Shown here: positions 7,849 to 19,923 of the stretch, piece after piece | Numbering within the stretch: position 1 is the stretch's first letter | How the letters are laid out: the number at the start of each line of letters is the position of its first letter | NCBI GenBank assembly: GCA_026214975.1 | Contig: CM047808.1 | Span: 53,966,583 to 54,030,582, forward strand | Origin: Gentiana macrophylla | Lineage: Eukaryota > Streptophyta > Magnoliopsida > Gentianales > Gentianaceae | Length of the DNA stretch: 64,000 bases | Direction: 5' to 3' | The notes under the pieces: generated by a model | Seen by the model: the letters and a program-made list of their open reading frames with translations, nothing else | Told to the model about the DNA's origin: nothing | Databases searched by the model: none | Made by a program: the position numbers and the translations under genes

Positions 7849-10184
7849 ATGGCCACTTCAGATAGTTCGAAAGAAAAACGATTGATCACAGAGCTGGATG
7901 AACTAACACTTGAAATGTATGAAGGTATGTGTAGAAAAACTCTATTAGCCAGCTGGGTACGTGATAAAATCGAGAACCTACCCGGATTGAGGAACATCTT
8001 AGAAGTTAAGTTCAAAGAAAAACGTGATGTGGAAGGCATTTTGCAATTTTGGCAAAATATGCGATTAGTAAGAGACTCCTTGATAACTACAGTACGAGGA
8101 GATCGCATTGTTCTCAATGAAAAAGTCATGAGGTCGCTCTTTGGCTTCGCAAATACAACAGCAACTTCAACAGATTTAGCCACTCTACCATTGAAAAGAG
8201 AAGCTTTTCTTGAGATGCTTACCTTTTCTACAGAACCAATCGAACCAGGCATTCATGTAGACAAAATCAAGCCAGAATTTGGAAACCTCAGCAGATGGCT
8301 CAGCAAACACGTCATTGGGAAATCCAAAGGAGTTAATATACTATCAGAAGAGAATATCTATCTCATGAATATAATCTGGGATGGAATAGAATTCAATTGG
8401 GCAGGCTATGTTGTAAATCAGTTTAAGAAACAACATTTAGCTGAATTAGACAGTGTGAAAAGAGCTCAAGCTGAATGACAAGAATCGATGGCGATTCGCC
8501 AAAGAAGACTCTTAGTGGAATCATTCGGGTTTTACTTAGAAAGAATTAAGTAAGGGAAGCAAGCAAGGAAAAATGCAACTTCAAAGGAAATCGCAGAAAC
8601 AACTTCCCAACCTCAAGCAAGTCGAAATCGTGTCTCACCGGAAGTTTGTACACAAAGGGACCAAGCGAAAAGTGAATCGTGAAGCAAGATCGGTTTGTAA
8701 GATGTTTGTACCCAAAAATCTCAAGTGAAAAGCACCAACCGAGGGGAACAACAACATCAATCGACTCATGAAGGTACACAAGAAAATATCACTCACCGAC
8801 CATACTTTCGATAAAGAAACAATCAAAGACAAGTCTTCAAAGTCGACAAAATCATCAAGTCGATGAAAATGAAACTTCAACGAGAAGATGTTCGAGATAT
8901 CGCTTTCTGAGAATGAAGAGAAATTACTCTCGGAGAAATTGAAAGTTAGAGACCTTTACTCTCTGTTTCCTATTTGAATTTCTTGACAAATGTTTCAAAA
9001 GATTTCTTGAACTAGCAAAAGAAGAGGATCGGATACATCATCTAAAGACAGTTCAAAGAAAAGGATGATGATGACCATGATAAGTCAAGAAAAGATGTCG
9101 ATAAGACTACAGCTTTGCAAGCGAAACTCAACCTCAACCTCTAGCAACGCAAACTGCACCCAAAGCAAGAAGAAATTGCGGTTGGAGATCGGACAATCGA
9201 CAATCGAAGCGGTGATGGAATTGATAATCGCAAGCGATGATTATTGATGATAATACTCAGTTAAGGATCAATTAGAAGCTACATATGATCCTTCCGACAT
9301 CCTCACAAAGGATGAATTGGAAAAAGTTCATGAAAACTTGAAAATTGTACTCGATACCGAGAGATACACAAAATGGCATTTTATCAAACATCTCTGGATA
9401 CCTTGATTATAGAACTAGAATCGATGTTTGATTCATGCAAGATTAGAGTTGATCCACAAATCAAGTTCAAGTTCTGCTTCAGAAATTGTGTTACTCAAAC
9501 AACAACTCGAAGACTCAACCGCAGTAGATAGGGAAACTCATGCTCAGGCTCATTGGCATATGAATCAACATATCTACGGGTTAGAAACTCAGCTTAAAGA
9601 AGTACTTGCTTCTCAGCGACAAATCTCAGAAGATCAAAAAGCAACCCATGCCCTGGTAGATCAGTTATAAGATGCCAAAAAGGGGGAAGCTGAAGAAGAA
9701 AAGCTGAAGTTACTTGGAGAAATAAAGCGACTTGAAGAAGAATTACAAAGATACAGATCAGATCCTAAACTTTTGAAGAAAGATTTAACTGATGATCAAC
9801 TTATTGAAAAAATATAGTCAACCTGGAGACAGAAGAGTTACTCTTACAAAGGATCTGTGGACGCAGTTTATCAAAAATTACAATCCTATCAAAGGCAAAT
9901 ACAGGGACAGGACAATTGAAGAATCCCTGAACTACTTTTTATCTGATTTATTCTCAAAGCAGAAAATGGCACAATATAAGAAGAATCAGAGGATTGATGA
10001 TAAACTGAAGATTAAAGACAAGACTGAACAAATGAAAGTTGATCTAGTAGAATTTGAAAATTACTACTTGAAAGAATCAGGCTTACCCAAGCTAATTCAA
10101 TGGAAAAGATGGAAAGAAGGTAGTCAAGTTGACTACACCAAGACTTTCTCAAAGGAAGACTCCAAGGTAGAAGAAGATTTTTGA
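7849..10184 (+). pseudogene. SIRE-A extra ORF after pol (envelope-like class), broken
   Basis: The first 210 codons are open from ATG at 7849 to a stop near 8476: a mostly helical domain with RKTLLASWVRDKIENLPGL, LGxF-type VMRSLFGFA and IIWDGIEFNWAGYVVNQF. I chose 7849 rather than 7831 because the SIRE-B copy also starts with Met-Ala near this point. The middle (8480-9420) is degenerate and rich in charged codons. 9428-9780 gives a Gln/Glu-rich likely coiled coil, and 9792-10184 a second block ending in GLPKLIQWKRWKEGSQVDY. N- and C-terminal blocks resemble the SIRE-B ORF at 41787-45517. SIRE-lineage elements are known to carry envelope-like ORFs here; no signal peptide or membrane segment is seen, so a membrane role is unsupported. 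Confidence 0.75.
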
Positions 10185-10372
10185 TTGTATGACAAAGCAA
10201 GGAAATATGACCCAGTCATGCAAAAAGCTAAGAAGAAGCTTAGTCTTTAATCACAGTTATTTGAACAAAATGTACTTATCCAGTTTTTGCTCATTCTAAT
10301 GAAAACCAGTTTTCCAGTTTTACATTGTTTTAATCTTTAAGCTTTTCTTTTAGGGAGAGTTTTGGCATCATC

Positions 10373-10386
10373 AAGAAGGGGGAAAC
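10373..10386 (+). other. SIRE-A polypurine tract
   Basis: AAGAAGGGGGAAAC immediately precedes the LTR start TGTTGGAAAT and would prime plus-strand synthesis. The SIRE-B equivalent is at 41623-41640 on the minus strand. Confidence 0.88.
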
Positions 10387-12030
10387 TGTTGGAAATAAAA
10401 TTTATGTTTTGATGATAATTCATCTTATTTGTTTAAAGTATTATCTTAACCCCATTGATGAAGTGCTGAAGCCAGCTGTTATAGTGAAAAGCTAAAAGAT
10501 GTCTAGAACTGAATGTATAAGTTTTACTAGACTCTGATATTTGTATAGGTTACATCAGACAAGCACTGTAATAGTTAGTGTGTCGTAAAATTGAAAACTG
10601 GAAATCATTTAGAAAACTGGAAATCATGCATCAAGACAAGAAAACTGACTCAGAATACACCTACATGGAACTGAAGAAGGTAAGTTCGCTGAGAGTTACA
10701 GACTCGGTTGACTTATCTAGAAGATCGGAGAACTGAGGGTTCAAACTCAGTTTTGAAGATTACAAGTCGAGACTGTAAAGTTAGACTTCAGGCAAGATTG
10801 TGGTGACCTGAACTGACTTTATAGCCCTGAACTGATTAAGTCAGTGATAATCAGATGAAAACTGGAGTACTGATATTTGAAGAAGAGTAAAATCTCAGTT
10901 AATGCTCCAAGTCAGTTAGGAAACTGACAAGTGAAAAACTCAGTATAAAACTGATAAGGAAACTCAGTTTTATATGTCAGCCATCCAACAAACTGAAAGT
11001 ACAGTCGAACGTTGTAAAGGAAGCAATTTCATTGGATGAGTCACTGACACAGCCGAACGGTCAGAAAATATAGACGTTACAAAAGAGACGTTGATACAAT
11101 TCGAATTTAAGCCAGATGAACGTTGGACCTCACACTATAAATAGAAGACTTTGCACCAAGGATAAATAACAGAATATACGAGAATCAACAAGCAATTTTG
11201 TGCATTAGTCTATTTTATTCGAATTGCTATCATCCCTGAACTATAACAAGATCATATCTAGTATTTCTTCAAGTGTTCAAGCTACAAAGAATTTATCAAG
11301 AATCCAACACTTTGAAGAACCACAAACAAGAATCAATTTATTGATTCTCACCAACTTTGATTCTACATCAAAGGTTTTAGATCGTGAAGCAAACCGGAAG
11401 GTTTCGCCAAGGACAGTTGTGACAAGCAGTCGGGTAGACTGTGTTTGTGGTGGTAGCTGGTGAAGAGGAAATCCTACCCTCTAAGGACCAGTGGTTCAAG
11501 CATTTGAAGAGCAGCAATTTTACCTATTCTACAACTGTTTAGATAGTGAAGCTAGGGATTAGCCAAGGACTATTGTTTAGGACTTTTTGTAACAGTTCAC
11601 CTCAAGAAGTTCTAGTGGAATTTTCCTCCGCACCCTATGGGAAGAGAGGACGTACATGATTACACCACCTGGAACCTCTATAACATCCGCCTTATTTACT
11701 TTACGCATTTATTTATTTATTCAGCATTTACTTACAGCAGTTTGATACTTGATTGTTATACACCTCATAGTTGACAACTGACATTCATCAGAATTCAGTT
11801 CACAGCACTCAGCTTTCGTAAAAGAATAACAAGATCAAGAAAAAGGCTAGAACTATATCCGCTACCGGTTGACTCAGTTTCAGCTTAAGTCAGTTTGACT
11901 TAATCTCAGCTTTGTCAGCTTAACTCCACACAAGTTATAACTGAACTTTAAGTTGTTTAAAATCCAGTTTTAGGGACAAGTTTATTCACCCCCCCTCTAA
12001 ACTTGTGTTAGCCTTTCCAAGGGACCAACA
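10387..12030 (+). repeat. SIRE-A LTR, shared between two internal regions
   Basis: The 1644-bp LTR starts TGTTGGAAAT and ends GGGACCAACA. A TATA box (TATAAATA, 11136-11143) sits mid-LTR and the end has a C-run before CTCTAAACTTG. Upstream is a purine tract, expected of a 3' LTR, yet a primer binding site and gag follow directly, expected of a 5' LTR. Recombination between the LTRs of two copies would give this order. Confidence 0.9.
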
Positions 12031-12032
12031 AT

Positions 12033-12050
12033 TGGTATCGGAGCCAGGTT
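12033..12050 (+). promoter_or_regulatory. Primer binding site (initiator tRNA-Met)
   Basis: TGGTATCGGAGCCAGGTT lies 2 nt after the LTR and differs at one position from the usual plant Copia iMet site. It shows that the LTR at 10387-12030 also works as a 5' LTR. Confidence 0.93.
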
Positions 12051-12149
12051 TCTTTAACAAGATATCATTTTCTCTATATCTCCTCTAGTTGTTCTTATTT
12101 GAAAGCTCAGTTTTTCAATTAATCTACTATCAGTCTTCACTCACTCACA

Positions 12150-12497
12150 ATGGATAACAATCAATATGCGAGACAAATGCTTATGTGCAACATGGACAGA
12201 TTTGACGAATATAAACATCGTATGCAGGCTTTTCTAGCAGATACTCATGATGAAATGATGGATGTACTCACCGATGGACCAATCCAGATCACCTACATGC
12301 AAACTGAAGGTGAAAGACAAATTCGTGTTCCAAAGCCCAAAACCGAATGGACTAGTGATGATCGCAAGCGAAATAATCTCAACAATGTTGTGATGGACTT
12401 TATCCTCAGAACTCTTGACAGCAACATGTACTTGAAGGTGAAAGAATGCACAACTGCCAAGGAAATGTGGGACAAACTTCTTGTGCCTAACCAAGAA
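12150..12497 (+). pseudogene. gag: SIRE-type gag, N-terminal fragment
   Basis: The ATG at 12150 opens with MDNNQYARQMLMCNMDRFDEYK, nearly the same as SIRE-B gag (51609). It runs through THDEMMDVLTDGP, NLNNVVMDFILRTLDSNMY and AKEMWDKL, the Retrotran_gag region. Similarity stops near 12478, and the Tekay-like LTR begins at 12498. The rest of this gag is not in the window, so only about 116 codons remain. Confidence 0.92.
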
Positions 12498-12593
12498 TGA
12501 CATGGTACTTAGACTTTTACTACACAATTATGTATTTATTAATCGTTAACTATCCACCTAAGTATTTTCAAGGCAAACCTCACCTTAACCAAC

Positions 12594-13187
12594 TCTACTC
12601 CCTCACTTAGTCGTCTAGACACGACGTCCTATCATAAACACGGACATGGGTGAATACTAATCCATCAAAGCACAAGCCTATCATGCTCTTTCGACGGTCC
12701 CGAACTTCAACTCTTTGAAAGAGTACATTCGATGCTGGAACTAAATGCATAAGAAACTCAATCAAGGCTTGATCATGTTTATTTAGTGTTATTCAATCAA
12801 GAATCAACACTTAAAACTCAACTCATAGCTTAAACCATCATTTTCTACAAAACTAGGGTCAATGCATGCGCATTCATTGGAATGCGCATCTCTACTCCCT
12901 CACTTAGTCGTCTAGACACGACGTCCTATCATAAACACGGACATGGGTGAATACTAATCCATCAAAGCACAAGCCTATCATGCTCTTTCGACGGTCCCGA
13001 ACTTCAACTCTTTGAAAGAGTACATTCGATGCTGGAACTAAATGCATCAGAAACTCAATCAAGGCTTGATCATGTTTATTTAGTGTTATTCAATCAAGAA
13101 TCAACACTTAAAACTCAACTCATAGCTTAAACCATCATTTTCTACAAAACTAGGGTCAATGCATGCAAGATTCATTGGAATGCATGC
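12594..13187. repeat. 297-bp tandem duplication in the Tekay-like LTR
   Basis: The stretch starting TCTACTCCCTCACTTAGTCG at 12594 recurs at 12891 with very few differences (for example ATGCATAAG against ATGCATCAG), giving two head-to-tail copies. Near-identity suggests a recent duplication. Confidence 0.93.
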
Positions 13188-13408
13188 GCATTCACTGATC
13201 AGGATCTTGTTGAAAATTTATGTCCTGTCCATACGTGTGCATTGCCTGCAATGTGTACACATTGTTCATGCCGGGAGCAACCCTGAACATCCTGAAGCAG
13301 CAATGCGTGCACATTCATTGGAATGCGTACGCATTCTGGCTGGTGGAACAATCCTGTCCAAACCTGTTCCAGCAATGCATGCGCATTGCTACCAAATGCA
13401 TACACATT
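12861..13408. repeat. Array of AATG-N6-CATT dyad words
   Basis: Seven 14-bp words of the form AATG-six alternating bases-CATT are seen at 12861, 13179, 13250, 13302, 13322, 13374 and 13395 (for example AATGCGTACGCATT, AATGTGTACACATT). The middles alternate pyrimidine and purine. They may be a binding-site cluster of the LTR. Confidence 0.8.
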
Positions 13409-14096
13409 CGACCTGGGAAAAGCCTAAACATGATTTTTCTACACTTCTTACGATTCCACATCCTTCGCAACACGTTCATCATCATATTTTAACAGTAAAA
13501 CAGCAAAAAACATACAACTTTAACATACTATAACATAGCACATTGGCCTAAACACCACAACACATGAAACCTTGCATCAAAACAACTCTTAACCAAATTC
13601 CATGACACTTTGGATTAACACAATAAGAAGATCTCTTACTTCATTTAAGCACAAAATCAAATCCAACTAAAGGAAAAACTACATTTCTTGTCCCAAACTC
13701 CAACAAGAAACCTATTGGATACACACACGAGTTACGATCAAGGTTTCTAAACAACTATGACTACGAATTAAACCAAGAAAACTCCAAACTTGATCAAAAC
13801 CGCCCTTAGGTCCAAAATCCATACATTGAAGAAACTTGATGAACTTAGTATCAAAACGCTTGTCTCCTCACGATTCCGGTGTTTATCTTTGATCTCAAAA
13901 AACACCAAGTAATCACTCAGAAATTTGAAGGAGTATCCTTGCCTCTCTTTTGCTCTCAAACTTGTAGGAAGCGTATTTTCAATTTCAGACACTTTGCAGA
14001 CTTAGTGGGAAGTTTTATTTCATCCAAATAAAACCTCTCCTCCCAAATCTCCATTAATACCATTAATTGTTCCTTAAATACAGTTTAGTCCCCAAT

Positions 14097-14145
14097 AATA
14101 TATATATATATATTTCAAATTTTATATATATGTATATATATATAA
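14097..14145. repeat. AT microsatellite
   Basis: A long TA dinucleotide run with small interruptions near the start of the Tekay-like U3. It carries no other signal. Confidence 0.9.
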
Positions 14146-14205
14146 TTATAACTCTTTAAATCCATACTTAGAATAAATCTAATGTTTCGTTTTCGCAAAA
14201 TGACA

Positions 14206-15512
14206 CGTCTGCCCTTTCCCGAAAATCATTTCTGGATCCAGTGTGGATTCAACATCAAACTTCTTCAAACACTTCTTCAACATCGAGACGTGAAACACAT
14301 TGTGAACTCTTGACATAGATTATGGAAACTTAAGCTTATGCCAACGGTCCGACTCTCTAAAAGATCTCAAAAGTTCCAACATACCTTTGACTTAGCTTTC
14401 CTTTCTGTCCAAACCGCTTGACTCCTTTCATTGGTGAAGCTCTCAAGTAAACTCTTTCACCAACATCGAACTCCAAAGGTCTTCTAAGAACATCCGCCCA
14501 ACTTTTCTGACGATCTTGGGCTGCCTTCAAGTTCTTCTTTACCTACATAATCATTTCCTTAGCTTGTTCAACCAATTCTGGCCCAGTGAGTTGCTTCTCC
14601 CCAACTTCATCCCAAAATTGTGGTGTCCGACATCTTCTCTCAGACAAAGCTTCAACCGGCGGCATTCTCCAAGTCTTTAAGGCAAACACTACCGCTACTA
14701 ATTCCCGATCATGTGTTTGGTAGTTCTTTTCATGCACCTTAACCATTCTAGATGCATAGGCAATTACTTTTCCTCCTTGCATCAACACACAACCCAAACC
14801 CTATCCCGAAGCATCGGTGTAGACATCGTAGTTGTCAAAGATTTTCGGAACTGCGAAAACAAGTGCTGATGTCAATCTCTCCTTTAGAGTCTGAAACACT
14901 CTCTCACACTCACCAGTCCATTCGAATTTCACATTCTTTTGGGTAAGTCGAGTGAGTGGTGTAGCTATCTTAGAAAAGTCTTATACAACCTTTCGGTAGT
15001 AACGCTCTAAACCCAGAAAACTTCTTACCTCTAACACTGTGGTAGGTCTCGGCCATTTCTCAACTGCTTCAATCTTTTTCGGATCGACTTGTATACCATC
15101 CCCAGAAATCACGTGTCCTAGAAAACTAACCCGATTCAACCAAAACTCACACTTCAAAAACTTTGCAAACAACTGTTTCTCCTTTAAGGTTTTCAACATG
15201 ATTCTTAAGTGTTCTTCATGCTCCTTTTCACCCTTTCAGTAGATAAGGATGTCATCTATGAATACTATCACAAACTTATCCAAAAATGGCATGAAAACAC
15301 GCAGCATCAAGTCCATAAATGCTGATGTAGCATTTGTATGTCCAAACGGCATAACCAAGCACTCATAATGTCCATATCTTGTACTAAACATTGTCTTAAG
15401 TATATCTGTTACCTTTATCTTCAATTGGTGGTAACCTAACCTAAGATAATTCTTGGAAAACACTTTCTTACCTTGCAAATGGTTAAACAAATCATCAATC
15501 CTTGGTAGGGGA
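14206..15512 (-). pseudogene. pol: Tekay-like pol: RT, RNase H and integrase tail with internal deletion
   Basis: Minus-strand reading: [12 protein letters not shown] at 15512, then [16 protein letters not shown] and FIDDILIY (RT active site) to 15236. Next are [21 protein letters not shown] (15199-14981) and RNase [18 protein letters not shown] with [15 protein letters not shown] (14797-14666). At about 14665 the frame jumps straight to [19 protein letters not shown], a C-terminal integrase segment, so late RNase H and the integrase core are missing. The tail runs to about 14230 (VFHVSMLKK). Several stops and shifts are present. The start of this RT lies across the nested Copia element at 26859-26913. 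Confidence 0.88.
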
Positions 15513-17240
15513 TGAAGGATGTAGGATCTTAGATCTAAACGGGTTAGATCTATGCACAGCGGATGGATCATGACTTATACATCACAATACATAGTTAAAG
15601 GACTTAAACTACTACAAGAGGGTTAAGATCATGTTACCAATATCGGGAAGAGACGCCTTGATCTTCCGATGTGTTCTCCAAACGGCGGTTGGTGGACACC
15701 CTTCTTGATACACGAACCTCCTTGATATGCAACACCAAGAAAAAGAGTTTTTCTTCCTCTAAAAACCCTAGACAAGAAAAACAATTTTTCTCTCTTTTAC
15801 AAGTGTGGTAGTCGAAATTTTGCCAATACCTAAGGCTTGGAAGAACTCTCTTTATATAGGACCGTAATCCTTGTCCTCCAAGGATTTAATAATTAAGAGA
15901 TAATTATTATAAAATCCTTTATTCCAAATAAAAGATAAATAAAATGATTATCCCAAACAAATTAGGATAAATCATATTATTATCTAATATTCCATGAATT
16001 ATCATTTAACAAATAAAAGATAAATCACATGTTAAATAATTATCCAAGAAAACTAATTTCTCTCTAATTAATTATCATCATATTGGCGCCACTTGTAGGG
16101 TTTACTAAGCCCACATAAAATGTCTTTTTTGTGTATTATATTATTTAGCCCAACTAAATAATATCCACGCATATCAATTAATTAGCCCAGCCAATTAATT
16201 ATCACTGAGGCCCAAATAACAAGATTATTAGTCCGAATTACAGAAGCCACATCGGGGACCATGGACCTATAACCAGTAGCTCCAATAATTAATTATTCAT
16301 CGAACCGAATAAGTACATTAATTATTAATTCCGGGATTACGCCACCATAAACCCGAAACTGAACTCTACCGATTATAGATGTATACTTATACTCAACCCA
16401 AAGAGTGAATAAGCGTCCATTGATATAATCACTACATACGGATTAACCCTCCATAGACTGTCCACTCTGAGTGGGATATCTCCGTAAACCCGACACAGAA
16501 TATCTTATCCTTATTTACCATTAACCCCCTGATGATCAATTAGTTCATATATCTGACTTGTGATCAATTAGTCTAATATGAACTCCCGGGACTGATCACT
16601 TTCATAAGGCTAAAAAATAAGGGGACTGTCTCTCTACTTCCCGCAGGAAGGAATAGATTCCATGTCTGTGAAAATCAGAACTACTCACTCATCAGGAGAT
16701 AGTGCCAATGAGAAGTGGCTTGGAACACATATTTAAGTGAACCGTAACTAACACATCAAACACTACCCCGAGACAAGTAGCACCCTGTGATCACCTCAGG
16801 ATTAAGGTTGATCCATATATGATCATCTAATGATTTAATAAAATTCCTCGAATACGGAATTATATCGAGAAATACAGATTAAATCGGTCCAGTCCTATAT
16901 GAATGCCATCATTTATAAATGCCCCACGTAGGTAACCTCTACCGACAGTCCGGATAAGACTATCACACTCTAAGGTGTTCTGGGTGTATTATTGGTGTTT
17001 TAATCAAGAGACCCTAAACTCTGATTAAGTTCACCACGGACTAACAGTTTAAGTATATCACCACTTACTCAATCCTCTCGCGCATTCCATACACTGAGCT
17101 AAGTGGTTACATACAGATATACTTAGGGTTTGAAGCAGTATATACTATATAAGCACAAAGCAAATAAGAAGAATAATAAAATCTGTCATTTATTAATTTA
17201 AAACAATTACAAAATTGTCTTTCGGGCACTACATCTAACA
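15513..17240 (-). repeat. Copia 3' LTR
   Basis: 1728 bp, matching 25127-26858 almost throughout (for example the block around GATTAACCCTCCATAGACTG). It is AT-rich with several TTTAATTAATT-like tracts. A minus-strand TATATAAAG near 15850-15860 is the likely promoter box. Confidence 0.95.
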
Positions 17241-17252
17241 ATCTCCCACTTG
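17241..17252 (-). other. Copia polypurine tract
   Basis: On the minus strand CAAGTGGGAGAT abuts the LTR start TGTTAGATG. It would prime plus-strand synthesis. Confidence 0.85.
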
Positions 17253-18264
17253 CACGAATGACAAGTAATAATTGTTTTAGAGCACACCCACTAACTATTA
17301 CAACAAGAACAACATCTCCCACTTGCTCTAAAGCAAATGACTCATGTCCTTAATACTCATGTTTTCCAAGTGCCTCGTAAAGACCTCAATGGAAAGCGTC
17401 TTCGTAAATGGATCAGCAAGGTTGTTGGCTGAGGGGATTTTCGTGACGGAAATGTCTCCTCTTTGAGCAATCTCTCTGATCAAATGGTATTTTCTCTCTA
17501 TATGCTTTGACTTCTGGTGACTTCAGGGTTCTCTGGAATTCGACACGGCCCCATTGTTGTCACAGTAGAGACGTATCGGATTTTCTGGATTTGGGATTAC
17601 TCCTAAATCTCCCAGGAACTTCTTGAGCCATACTGCTTACTTAGTTTCCTCAGAGACCGCTATGTATTCAGCTTCCATAATTGAGTCGGCCGTATTGGAT
17701 TGTTTGACGCTTCTCCAGACAATTGCTCCACCTCCCAGAGTAAACACCGAGCCTGATGTCGATTTACGATCATCCTTATCTCGATCGAAAGTCGAATCGA
17801 TGTCTACTCGCTATATCCAGGTTTGCACCCGAATATACAAGCATATAATTCCTCGTTCTCTTAAGATACTTGAGGAGATTCTTCACTGCCATCCAATGGT
17901 CCATGCCCGGATTTGACTGATATCGGCTGACCAAGCCCACGCCATAACAGATGTCTGGTCTAGTACACAACATAGCATACATCGGACTACCAACAGCCGA
18001 AGCATATGGTATTCGTCCCATACTCTCAATTTCCTCAGGAGTCTGTGGAGACTGCTTCTTAGAGAGTTGAATGCCGTGTCGGGTTGGTAGGAAACCATTC
18101 TTTGCATTCATCATGCTGTAACGCAACAACATCTTATCTATGTAAGATGCTTGGGACAGAGCCAACATCCTATTCTTGCGATCCCGTAAAACTTGGATCC
18201 CCAGAATATAACTCACCTCTCCCAAATCTTTCATTTGGAATTGCGTGGATAACCAATTCTTCAC
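17253..18264 (-). pseudogene. pol: Copia pol: RT C-terminus and RNase H
   Basis: From 18264 the frame reads WLSTQFQMKDLGEVSYILGI, then GRIPYASAVGSPMYAMLCTRPD and LLKYLKRTRNYMLVY. Across short frame changes come WRSVKQSNTADSIMEAEYIA and DNNGAVSNSREP, then HQKSKHIERKYHLIREI and NLADPFTKTL. These are the usual Copia RT thumb and RNase H signatures. Several shifts near 17780-17760 and stops downstream disable it. Confidence 0.88.
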
Positions 18265-19384
18265 ATCGACAACATCCCCTTATTGGGTCCAATAAGCGAG
18301 AATGTAAATCAACATACAACACTAAGAACGCCATTCGATCTTTGATGACCTTCTTGTATACACAAGGCTCATCAAAGTTTTGTTCGAAACCATACGACTT
18401 GACTGTTTCATCAAATCTATGATTCCAAGACCGAGATGCTTGCTTTAACCTATAAATGGATCTGAGCAACTTGCACACTTTGTGCTCTTGGCCTTTCTCG
18501 ACAAATCCTTCTGGTTGCTGCATATATATTTCCTCATCAAGATAGCCATTTAGGAAGGCTGTCTTAACATCCATCTGCGAGATCTCATAATCTAGACATG
18601 CAGCAATCGAAAGGAGGATCCGAATGGATTTCAGCATTGCCACAGGGGAGAAGGTTTCTTCGTAATCGATTCCCTCTCTCTTTGTGTAGCCTTTTGCCAC
18701 TAGCCGAGCTTTAAAGGTTTCAACCTTTCCATCCACTCCTCGCTTTCTCTTGTAGATCCATTTACTGCCTATAGGTTGTACACCCTCAGGGCAATCCACA
18801 AGTTTCCAGACTGAGTTAGAGTACATAGACTCCATCTCCTGATTCATCGCCTCAACCCACATGTCCTTATCAGAATCATTCATAGCCCTGTGATATGACA
18901 CTGGATCATCCTCCACTCCATCAGAGACGGCGATATTTGCCTCTGGTTGTATACCGTACCGCACTGGTGGCCGAACCACTCTGGTGGTACGTCTGAGTGA
19001 TCTAGGATTGTCAGGGTCGACAGGTGTATCAGTGGTGTTGTTGTTTGTGACACTAGGTGTCACCAGTGGTCTGACTTTGTCAAAAAGTAACTCCTCGAGT
19101 ACAACTTTACTCCGAGGCTTGAAGTCCTTCATGTACTGATCCTCGAGAAAGGTGGCATTAGTCGAAACTATTACCTTCTGATCTTCTGGATCATAGAAGA
19201 AACCTCCTCGTGTCCCTTTTGCATACCCTACAAACAGACATACTTTCGTACGTGCTTGCAATTTTCTAGTCTTGTCCTCCAGCACATGTGCAGGACACCC
19301 CCAAATACGGTAGTGTCGCAAACTAGGTTTACTCCCACTCCATAACTCAAGAGGTGTTTTCTGGACAGACTTTGACGTCACCAC
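18170..19384 (-). pseudogene. pol: Copia pol: integrase C-terminus and reverse transcriptase
   Basis: A 404-codon open frame: the integrase tail (SVQKTPLELWSGSKPSLRHYRIWGCPAHV, VCLFVGYAKGTRGGFFYDP), a linker ending RRTTRVVRPPVRYG, then RT ([72 protein letters not shown]). At the catalytic motif the frame reads YVD followed by unrelated residues. The second Asp and following DILLIG-like residues survive in another frame, so a single-base shift near 18310 breaks the active site. Confidence 0.93.
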
Positions 19385-19918
19385 ATTTAGAATGCGGACC
19401 GCTGTTTCTAGGGCATGTCCTCAAAAGGACATCGGTAGTGACGCGTAGCTCATCATGGATCTGACCATGTCTATTAAAGTCCTGTTTCTCCGCTCAGCAA
19501 CTCTGTTTTGCTGAGGCGTTCTGGGCGCAGAACGTTGGGAACAAATCCCATGTTCCATAAGGTAGTCCGTGAAATCAGTATCCATGTACTCACCTCCGTG
19601 ATAAGAGCGAAGGCATTTCAGAGACTTGCCCAACTGCCTTTCGGCTTCTGCCTGGAATTCCTTAAACTTTCCAAAAGCTTCGGATTTCCTATGCAGTAGA
19701 TAAACATATCCGAATCTCTTGTAGTCGTCGATGAAAGTCACAAAGTACTCGAATCCGCCTCTAGCCTGCACATTCATCAGACCACACAGATCTGAATGTA
19801 CCAATTCTAAAGGTTCTTTAGCCCTATTACCCTTTGATGAGAAGGGTCGCTTGGTCATCTTTCCCCCCAGGCAAGACTCGCAGACTGGCAGTGAGTCAAC
19901 AGATAACTCACTTAAGGG
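19385..19918 (-). pseudogene. pol: Copia pol: integrase core
   Basis: Frame from the solo-LTR junction (19918) reads PLSELSVDSLPVCESCLGGK with the CxxC zinc-binding end, then ELVHSDLCGLM (first catalytic Asp), FVTFIDDYKRFGYVYLLHRKSE, SYHGGEYMDTDF and [14 protein letters not shown] (catalytic Glu). The second catalytic Asp is replaced: RSYHGGEY stands where the family has RSDxGGEY. The frame ends near 19421 and continues shifted into the next segment. It would have inserted cDNA into host DNA; the missing Asp alone suggests inactivity. Confidence 0.9.
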
Positions 19919-19923
19919 ACCAT

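Larger units (their letters stand above)
12498..14205 (-). repeat. Tekay-like 3' LTR
   Basis: The minus-strand copy reads TGTCATTTTG at 14205 to CCATGTCA at 12498. A purine-rich GGGAAAGGGCAGACG precedes it on the minus strand. It includes a 297-bp tandem duplication, a cluster of AATG-N6-CATT dyads and an AT microsatellite. The limits come from TG/CA ends and the end of coding similarity; the other LTR is not available for comparison. Confidence 0.65.

Noticed and set aside
13159..13533. His-rich 124-codon frame
   Set aside because: The residues come from repeated ATGCAT/GCATT words of the dyad array.
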